This document shows, one piece after another, positions 58,708 to 64,000 of a stretch of DNA of 64,000 nt; position 1 is the stretch's first letter; each line of letters begins with the position of its first letter. The position numbers were made by a program, and so were the translations under genes. Origin of the DNA: JBBSGD01 sp038254435 (GTDB lineage Bacteria > Actinomycetota > CADDZG01 > WHSQ01); NCBI GenBank assembly GCA_038254435.1, contig JBBSGD010000002.1:27997-91996 (forward strand). The letters run 5' to 3'. The notes under the pieces are model-generated. The model saw nothing but the letters and a program-made list of their open reading frames with translations, was not told the DNA's origin and made no database searches.

Positions 58708-58755
58708 GCGGACTCATAATCCGTTGGTCGCTGGTTCGAGTCCAGCCGGCCCCAC
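58708..58755 (+). repeat. attR (48-bp direct repeat, right copy)
   Basis: Exact copy of the tRNA 3' segment at 48523-48570, lacking the 5' half of the tRNA, so it is not a functional tRNA gene. It marks the right end of the element. Confidence 0.95.
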
Positions 58756-58991
58756 TAAGAATACCTGGTAAGAGGCATGTTTCTGGGCCCTGGCCCAGGC
58801 CGCCGCCGCGGTCTGGAGAGCGGGACAGTCAGCCTGTTGGTCCACGGTTGGAGCATGTCCGTTCGCCGCAGCTGCTGTTCATCCACCCGGGGGCAGGCGA
58901 AACACTTGGCGCGATAAGGCACGGAGTCATGCTGCCTAAGCAGTTGAAGTGTCAGGGGGTTCCGCTACAGGTGGCTGCGTCCCAGCTACAG

Positions 58992-59492
58992 CTAGCTAAG
59001 AGGCGTCACATCACGCAGCCTGCCCGTCTCCACCTCGTAGACGAAACCCCGGATGTGGTCCTTGATGGGGAGGAACGGCGAGTACCTGAGCCGGGCGATC
59101 GACTGGCGAACGTCGCCCTCGAGATCGGAAAACGACTCGAGGGCGAAGTGCGGCCGGATGCCTACGTCCTGCTGGATCTGATCCTTCACGTCATCATCGC
59201 TGAAGGACAGCATCCCGCAGTCGGTGTGGTGAATCAGCACGATCTCGTTCGTTCCGAGCAAACGCTGAGAGATGACGAGTGAACGGATAGCGTCGTCCGT
59301 GACCACGCCGCCGGCATTACGGATAACGTGGGCGTCCCCTTCCTGCAGCCCTAGGATCTTGTGCACGTCGAGACGGGCGTCCATGCAGGCGAGCACCGCG
59401 ACCTGCTTCGCCGGCGGGAGCGGCAGGTTTCCCTTGGAGAAGTTATCTTGGTATGCGCGGTTGTGCTCCAAGAGCTCTTCCACTACGGGCAT
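58992..59492 (-). CDS. Beta-class carbonic anhydrase
   Basis: 166-residue zinc enzyme interconverting CO2 and bicarbonate. Zinc ligands in L-A-C-M-D-A-R-L near residue 34 and H-H-T-D-C-G near 87; the Asp-Arg dyad of the first motif is kept. N-A-G-G near 58 is also typical. Similar to the short actinobacterial beta-CAs. First chromosomal gene right of the element. Confidence 0.92.
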   Translation of the reverse strand: MPVVEELLEHNRAYQDNFSKGNLPLPPAKQVAVLACMDARLDVHKILGLQEGDAHVIRNAGGVVTDDAIRSLVISQRLLGTNEIVLIHHTDCGMLSFSDDDVKDQIQQDVGIRPHFALESFSDLEGDVRQSIARLRYSPFLPIKDHIRGFVYEVETGRLRDVTPLS

Positions 59493-59842
59493 GCTTCCCC
59501 ACCTTTCGTCCTATTAGTACAGGAAGATTAGGTGAAAAAACTAGCACCTTTCTGGTGCGCCCGGGGGCTTGGTAGAGGGTCGCCTCATGGGGCCGAGATG
59601 GGCCCGGCGCCAGGTCACAGGCCACAGCTATACATCCCCGAAGTTCTCTGTTGCCTAGCCTCGAGATCCCAGTCTTGAGCGTCCTGTAAAAACCGCGGCC
59701 TAGTCAGGAGACGCGCTTCTTGCGACGACGTCCCCTTCTCCATTAGTGACTGCGCATGAGCCTTGGGGGTGGGTACCGGAGCTCTCTGGGAGCCTGTGCT
59801 CCAACATGCCGTCGGGTCAAGGAAGGGCTTTGAAGTCGTGTA
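59493..59842. other. Intergenic stretch without a gene
   Basis: 350 bases between two minus-strand genes. Short frames only, none with a family pattern or ribosome site. GCACCTTTCTGGTGC near 59546 forms a small hairpin. Confidence 0.5.
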
Positions 59843-60226
59843 TCAGGACGAGGCTTCGAGTACGGACAGTACGTTGCCAGCGGGGTCCTTGAACCACGCG
59901 ATGGTCGGGCCTCCGCCACGGGCGATACCCTTCTCGTCGGTCGCGATCTCGCCCTCGTAGTGCTCGAACTCCACCCCGCGTGCGCTGAGCTCATCGACCG
60001 CCTTGTCGACGTCGTCGACAGGGAAATTGAGGATCGTGAATGTGGCCGGTCTGTGGTTGGGCTTAGGGTAGATGAGCACCTTGCCGCCGGTGGCGATGCT
60101 CACCTGTAGGAGGCCCAACGGCGGCAACTCCGAGACCTCGAGCCCCAGCGTCTGACCGTAGAACTGCTTGGCCTTCGCCGTGTCGTCGACCGAGAAACCG
60201 CTGAACGCGTGCTCTCCTAAATTCAT
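59843..60226 (-). CDS. VOC (glyoxalase/bleomycin-resistance-like) family protein
   Basis: 127 residues with the VOC beta-alpha-beta-beta-beta pattern: A-F-S-G-F-S-V-D-D-T near residue 7, A-K-Q-F-Y-G-Q-T-L-G-L-E-V near 19, V-L-I-Y-P-K near 50, and the C-terminal W-F-K-D-P-A-G-N-V-L-S-V-L-E. The family binds a divalent metal and varied small substrates. ATG start follows GGAGGAG. Confidence 0.88.
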   Translation of the reverse strand: MNLGEHAFSGFSVDDTAKAKQFYGQTLGLEVSELPPLGLLQVSIATGGKVLIYPKPNHRPATFTILNFPVDDVDKAVDELSARGVEFEHYEGEIATDEKGIARGGGPTIAWFKDPAGNVLSVLEASS

Positions 60227-60552
60227 GGCGCTCCTCCTGCTCGCTGGGTGTTCGCGGCAAGCCTCTCGCTCTCTTGCTCTTAAGACCGGACGGGCGTCGC
60301 GAACTCATCGTTCCTGCGGATCATCTATTAGGTGAGGAGGTGGTCGAGGAGATCCGCTCCGCGGAGGAGCGGCTAATCGCCGGCCGGCCGATGAGTTTCC
60401 CCCCGCCGTGTCGTCTAGCGTCCTGATTTACCGAAAAGGAGCCGACAGAGGGGAGACCCGGTGAGAAGGTGATCGTCGAAGAGTTGTCACAGGCACGGCC
60501 AAGCAGGTCCACTCGGTGTTGGGAGGAGTGGCCCAAGTAAAGGAGCGATCCC
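60227..60552. other. Intergenic stretch between two VOC genes
   Basis: 326 bases holding the divergent upstream regions of the two VOC genes. CCGCTCCGCGGAGGAGCGG near 60355 is a strong hairpin. No gene seen. Confidence 0.5.
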
Positions 60553-61026
60553 ATGCAGAAAATCACCCCATTTCTGTGGTTCGACAAGGAAGCCGAAGAG
60601 GCTGCCACCTTCTACACGTCGATTTTCAAGGATTCACAGATCTTGAACGTGAGTCGTTATGGAGACGGAGGGCCGGGCAGTGCGAGAACTGTAATGACCG
60701 TGACGTTCCAGCTCGAAGGACTGGAGCTCACGGCACTGAACGGCGGCCCTCATTTCAAGTTCAACGAGGCGATATCACTCTTCGTCAACTGCGAGACGCA
60801 GGAAGAGGTAGACGAGTTGTGGGCCAAGCTCTCCGAAGGCGGAGAAGAAGGGCAGTGTGGCTGGCTGAAGGACAGATATGGAGTGTCGTGGCAGGTTGTT
60901 CCCACCGCTTTGAGTGAGATGCTGCAAGACGAGGATTCAGAGAGGGCGAATAGGGTCATGAAGGCGATGCTTAAGATGAAGAAGATCGACACAGAAGGCC
61001 TGAAGAAAGCCCACGAGGCCCAATAG
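60553..61026 (+). CDS. PhnB-like VOC family protein
   Basis: 157 residues opening K-I-T-P-F-L-W-F-D-K-E-A-E-E-A-A-T-F-Y, the diagnostic start of the PhnB/3-demethylubiquinone methyltransferase-like VOC subgroup. N-G-G-P-H-F-K-F-N-E-A-I-S near residue 64 and G-W-L-K-D-R-Y-G-V-S-W-Q near 105 follow in order. Despite some database names there is no methyltransferase domain. Role unknown. AAAGGAGCG precedes the ATG. Confidence 0.9.
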   Translation: MQKITPFLWFDKEAEEAATFYTSIFKDSQILNVSRYGDGGPGSARTVMTVTFQLEGLELTALNGGPHFKFNEAISLFVNCETQEEVDELWAKLSEGGEEGQCGWLKDRYGVSWQVVPTALSEMLQDEDSERANRVMKAMLKMKKIDTEGLKKAHEAQ

Positions 61027-61162
61027 CTCGTCGCCTCGTCAAAGCGCTCACCAGGTGGGTCGCCGTCCTGCCTTCCACCCCGACGCTCGAGCACGGCGCA
61101 TCGACCTACTACTTCTGCAGCCTCCACTGCAGGGGGGTTCCACGCTGAGCCCGAGCGATTTT

Positions 61163-61589
61163 TCAAGGCTGCGCGCTAACCGTCAGGTGAGCTTGCGTCC
61201 GCGGGTACCGGCGGCTGAGCCATTCCAGCCACGTCGTTGCCCCACGGCGTCCCCCGGGGCAGGTGAGCCCGCCGGCGACGCGCGCGAGCGCGGCCGGGAG
61301 TGGAACAGGGAGCAAGCGAACGACGAACACCGCGGGCGGCCTGGTGTTGCTTGGCGATTTAGCCCAGGCGCATGATCTCGGGTCCGGAGAAGTCGTGCCG
61401 GTCGCTGCGCGGCGCCTCGGCGATGCCATCGCTGGTGGCAAGATTGCCACTGATCCACTCGATGTCCGGATCCTCGCCCGGGTGGCGCGCAAGAACGCGG
61501 ACGTTGCTGCCGTCACGCGCGAGGCGGGCGAGGATCGCGCGACCAAGATGGCCGGTACCGCCGGTGATCAGGATGGTCGGCATCAGCAC
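61163..61589 (-). pseudogene. NAD(P)H-binding SDR/NmrA-type gene remnant
   Basis: On the minus strand 61589-61400 encodes I-L-I-T-G-G-T-G-H-L-G-R-A-I-L near the start (Rossmann G-x-x-G-x-x-G) and V-R-V-L-A-R-H-P. After about 60 residues the frame breaks, and the apparent C-terminal end (R-L-L-P-V-P-L-P-A-A-L-A-R, then G-G-L-T-C-P, T-T-W-L-E-W-L) lies in another frame down to 61163. About 150 residues of the middle are missing. A decayed gene by internal deletion. Confidence 0.75.
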
Positions 61590-61719
61590 CCTCCGGTCGT
61601 TCGAGCTTCGTCAACGCCCATACCGTCGATCTCAGCGGCACCATCGTCGACAGCGTGCCGCTCAGACTATGTCGTCGATCGTGACCGATCGATTTACGAG
61701 CCAATCAGGAGGTGCCACC

Positions 61720-62625
61720 GTGACGAGCTTCCGCATCACTCCCAAGGGTCCCTTCTCGCTCGAGGCGAGCACTCGCTTCCTCGAGGGCTTCGCGCCCGCC
61801 GCTTATGACGGCACGCAGGGGTTGCGCCACCTCCACCTCGCGTTCCCCGTTGAGGGCAGTTGGGAGGCCACTGCGGGGGTGTGCGTTCGCCAGACGGACA
61901 AGCTAGTCAGCGGCGAGATCTTCGGGGATGCTGATCGGGAGGCGGTTCGAAGGCAGGTCGCCCGCATCCTGTCGCTGGATGTAGACGGGTCCGAATTCCC
62001 CATCGTGGGCAGGCGCGACCGCATGGTGGGGCGGTTGCAGCGCAGTTATCCGGGGCTGCGGCCAGTGCTGTTTTGGTCTCCCTATGAGGCAGCGGCGTGG
62101 GCGATCATCGGCCATCGCGTCCGTATCCTGCAGGCCGCGCGCATCAAGCAGCGAATGACCGAGGAACTCGGTGAGGAAGTCAACGTTCACGGACAGCGAC
62201 TGCACGGCTTCCCGACTCCACAGAGACTTGCTTCGATGCGCAGCTTCCCGGGCTTATTCGAGAGGAAGGTCGAGCAGCTGCATGCGGTCGCCCGGGCGAC
62301 TTTGCAGGGCCGGCTCGACGGGCTGCAGCTCCGGTCACGCCCTCGCGAAGAGGTCCTTGCGGAACTGAAGCGTCTTCCCGGTATCGGAGACTTCTCTGCA
62401 GAGTTGATTCTCGTTCGCGGCGCCGGCGAGCCCGACTACTTCTCTCTCAGTGAGCGGCGTCTCCACAGGGCGATGGCCGATGCATACGGCTTCGATGCCA
62501 TCCCGTCCGTCGAGAGCTTGGCGGAGATCGCAGAGAAGTGGCGGCCCTACCGATCCTGGGTGAGCGTGTTGTTCCGCACCGAGCTCGAGGATCGAACCCA
62601 TGAGATCTCCGGAAGCGATGATTGA
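61720..62625 (+). CDS. DNA-3-methyladenine glycosylase 2 family protein
   Basis: 301-residue AlkA-like base-excision repair glycosylase with the HhH-GPD core: K-R-L-P-G-I-G-D-F-S-A-E-L near residue 228 followed by the catalytic region G-E-P-D-Y-F-S-L-S-E-R-R-L. In E. coli AlkA the catalytic Asp falls where this protein seems to have Glu. GTG at 61720 follows AGGAGG by six bases, so the longer upstream frame is rejected. Removes alkylated bases in the cytoplasm if active. Confidence 0.87.
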   Translation: MTSFRITPKGPFSLEASTRFLEGFAPAAYDGTQGLRHLHLAFPVEGSWEATAGVCVRQTDKLVSGEIFGDADREAVRRQVARILSLDVDGSEFPIVGRRDRMVGRLQRSYPGLRPVLFWSPYEAAAWAIIGHRVRILQAARIKQRMTEELGEEVNVHGQRLHGFPTPQRLASMRSFPGLFERKVEQLHAVARATLQGRLDGLQLRSRPREEVLAELKRLPGIGDFSAELILVRGAGEPDYFSLSERRLHRAMADAYGFDAIPSVESLAEIAEKWRPYRSWVSVLFRTELEDRTHEISGSDD

Positions 62626-62739
62626 CCACGTCGTGGGCGCTACTCGTTGACGACGTGACCGTCGTGTCGCAACGCTTGGGCATCGACGTTTTTGATTACA
62701 CAATCACCGACTAGGCGGGTGTTCTCAGAGGTTGGCGAT

Positions 62740-63002
62740 CAGTCACCGGGCCGCCGCATCTGCCCCTCTTCATCGACTGGCCGAACAGCGAGGGCCGTGT
62801 CGAGCGCTGGCAAGCCATGTACGACCTGGTGGGACACACCTCGGCGCCGGGCGAGTTTTCGTGTTTGACCATCAGCGGCTCGGAGCGTGAGATGCGTGAC
62901 TGGATAGGGCCGAACGATCTGCCCCTGACCTTCGTGGAAGGCATGAACGGCCTCTTAGAGAATAGGATTGAAACGGCCAGGGGGGAGGTGATGATCGCTT
63001 GA
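62740..63002 (+). pseudogene. Glyoxalase-like domain fragment
   Basis: An open stretch reads P-P-H-L-P-L-F-I-D-W-P, then L-V-G-H-T-S-A-P-G-E-F, L-P-L-T-F-V-E-G-M-N-G-L-L and a final T-A-R-G-E-V-M-I-A. This is the C-terminal half of a glyoxalase-like (VOC) protein. No N-terminal half in any frame upstream and no ribosome site before its only ATG (62817). Likely a truncated remnant. Confidence 0.65.
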
Positions 63003-63150
63003 GACGCCCATCTGCCGAAGCACGACTTGATCGCGGCGATCTCATTCTGATCTAGCGGAGCCAGAGCGGCACGCGACTGGTGCTCGAACGGCACGATCCG
63101 CAGCGCCTCCTTTGTCAAAATGCGCAGCTCGGGTACGACAGCCGGGGGCG

Positions 63151-63633
63151 TCACTCTCCGGTGGTGCCGTCGAGAAGCTCCCGTGTCGCGTCGGCGTGCC
63201 CGGCGTGGCGTGCCGTCTCGTTGATCAAGTGCAGTAGCACCCACCGGAGGTCCCTGCCATCGCCCCATCTGCCCGGCTCGGCGAGTGACGACATTGACCT
63301 CACTACCGCGTCCGTCGCAGTCGCCCTCTCCCGGTATGCGACAAGAGCGGCATCCAGCGTGAGCTCAGGACCCGGGCTGAACTCCTCTTCACTCCTACTG
63401 ACCTTCTGCCCGAGCATCCCGCCCTCGATCCATCTCCACTCCACATGGGTGAGGTGGTTAACGATGCCCAGCAGAGAGATCAATGAGCCGTCGGGCGTCC
63501 ATCGAGCGTCCCTGTCGCTCAGACCCTGGACCTTCCGCAACACTGCGCCCCGAAGGTAATTGAGCCAGCGCAGGAACAACTCGGTCTCGTCGGGAGTCCC
63601 ATCCGGAAAGCTCAACTCTTGTTTGGTCGCCAT
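63151..63633 (-). CDS. DinB family (DUF664) protein
   Basis: 160-residue DinB-fold protein starting M-A-T-K-Q-E-L-S-F-P-D-G at 63633. Metal histidines appear in N-H-L-T-H-V-E-W-R near residue 58 and H-L-I-N-E-T-A-R-H-A-G-H near 135. A longer frame to 63780 only translates the GTGCACC repeats as His/Val and is rejected. Probable thiol-dependent or metal-dependent enzyme of unknown substrate. Confidence 0.87.
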   Translation of the reverse strand: MATKQELSFPDGTPDETELFLRWLNYLRGAVLRKVQGLSDRDARWTPDGSLISLLGIVNHLTHVEWRWIEGGMLGQKVSRSEEEFSPGPELTLDAALVAYRERATATDAVVRSMSSLAEPGRWGDGRDLRWVLLHLINETARHAGHADATRELLDGTTGE

Positions 63634-63755
63634 AGACCCAAAATAGACGGCGAGCCGGATCTCTGTAGAGCCACGCCCCTGCCCAAACGATGCTGAGCCG
63701 AGGAAGACAGGCGGGCTCACCTCGCCCATGCGCGTGACGCCCTCGGCAGATGGCT

Positions 63756-63816
63756 GGTGCACGTGGTGCACGTGGTGCACGCGCGGCCCCGCGGGCCCTT
63801 ACCCAGGGCGGTGCAC
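63756..63816. repeat. GGTGCACGT tandem repeat, inverted relative to 4859-5022
   Basis: GGTGCAC starts at 63756, 63765 and 63774 (period 9) and again at 63810, with a GCGCGGCCCCGCGGGCCC spacer. Reverse-complemented it equals the GTGCACC-GTGCACC units near 4.9 kb. Confidence 0.85.
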
Positions 63817-63966
63817 GCGGCGGCAAGCCAGCTACCGGGGAATCCGGGCAAGAGAAATGATCCCATCGTTGAGGAGGGGTCGGGATTGTAGGGATCACGC
63901 GAAGGGTGAGGCGATTCTGACCAATCTGAGGTGTGGGTTGCGCCCCAGTGAAATGCTCCGCTCGAA

Positions 63967-64000
63967 GCACCACGTGCACGGCATGCACCACGTGCACGGC
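63967..64000. repeat. Two perfect copies of a 16-bp GTGCAC unit at the window end
   Basis: GCACCACGTGCACGGC at 63967-63982 and 63985-64000, separated by AT. Same repeat family as at 4859 and 63756. Confidence 0.9.

Larger units (their letters stand above)
48523..58755. mobile_element. Integrative element in tRNA gene, phage-satellite-like
   Basis: A perfect 48-bp direct repeat (48523-48570 and 58708-58755), the left copy being the 3' part of the CAT tRNA gene, bounds about 10.2 kb. Next to attL lies a tyrosine integrase read toward the tRNA. A replication and control module follows, then a lone terminase small subunit, accessory genes and a membrane protein. No large terminase, portal, capsid, tail, lysis or conjugation genes were found. 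This composition fits a phage satellite more than a prophage or ICE. Confidence 0.85.
63634..64000. other. Intergenic region with GTGCAC repeats, running off the window
   Basis: No gene seen. Contains the second GTGCACC repeat cluster. The region is cut by the window end, so a further repeat array may continue. Confidence 0.6.

Noticed and set aside
48523..58755. Complete prophage or ICE
   Set aside because: No large terminase, portal, capsid, tail, lysin, relaxase or type IV secretion gene could be found.
58708..58755. Second CAT tRNA gene
   Set aside because: Only the 3' 48 bases are present; the 5' acceptor and D-arm are missing, so it is attR.
61359..62625. 417-aa form of the AlkA-like protein
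   Set aside because: The first 116 codons are antisense to the SDR remnant; GTG at 61720 has an AGGAGG ribosome site.
63634..63780. N-terminal extension of the DinB protein with His/Val repeats
   Set aside because: It is translation of GGTGCACGT repeats; the conserved start is at 63633.

Overview
The window is high-GC, densely packed chromosomal DNA from an actinobacterium-like organism, probably an uncultured Actinomycetota lineage. This rests on three things: the gene order (holA, rpsT, lepA, hemW, hrcA-dnaJ, rsmE, mtaB, phoH-ybeY-era, recO-uppS, glyS, ppdK, dgt, dnaG-rpoD), actinobacterial families (Eis-like acetyltransferase, TIGR03086 DinB-like protein, DUF6295), and many GTG/TTG starts with 4-base stop/start overlaps. 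No 16S gene or taxonomic marker search was available, so the genus is not claimed.

Layout. 1-5500: end of a dienelactone hydrolase gene, a DUF6295 gene, a minus-strand operon (zinc alcohol dehydrogenase, thiE, AIR-synthase/ThiL-like protein) headed by a clear TPP riboswitch, a TIGR03086 protein, a block of GTGCACC repeats and a frameshifted VOC gene. 5596-46219: housekeeping core with leuS, eis-like, comEA-comEC, holA, rpsT, lepA-hemW, an ECF sigma/anti-sigma/M15 peptidase operon, CIRCE-hrcA-dnaJ-rsmE-mtaB-HIT-phoH-ybeY-CNNM-era-ABC exporter, recO-uppS, two more CNNM/CorC genes, glyS, ppdK, dgt, dnaG-rpoD. 46220-48572: YtxH-like protein, tRNA-Asn, a sulfatase and a CAT-anticodon tRNA.

48523-58755: a 10.2 kb integrative element inserted in the 3' end of the CAT tRNA, bounded by a perfect 48-bp direct repeat. 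It carries a tyrosine integrase, an HTH regulator, a divergent control region, an XRE-type HTH, an excisionase, a CHC2 primase-type protein, a RepA/RecA-like helicase (broken by a frameshift and containing an iteron-like array plus a large hairpin), a solo Topo VI A/Spo11-like Toprim protein, a SWIM zinc-finger protein, a lone P27-family terminase small subunit, several unknown proteins, a toxin-antitoxin-like pair and a small membrane protein. It has no capsid, portal, tail or large terminase genes and no conjugation genes. An autonomously replicating element with terS but no other structural gene is what a phage satellite (PICI-like) looks like; this is the most interesting object in the window.

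58756-64000: a looser region with beta-carbonic anhydrase, two VOC proteins, an AlkA-like glycosylase, a DinB protein and at least three gene remnants, ending in a second cluster of GTGCACC repeats.
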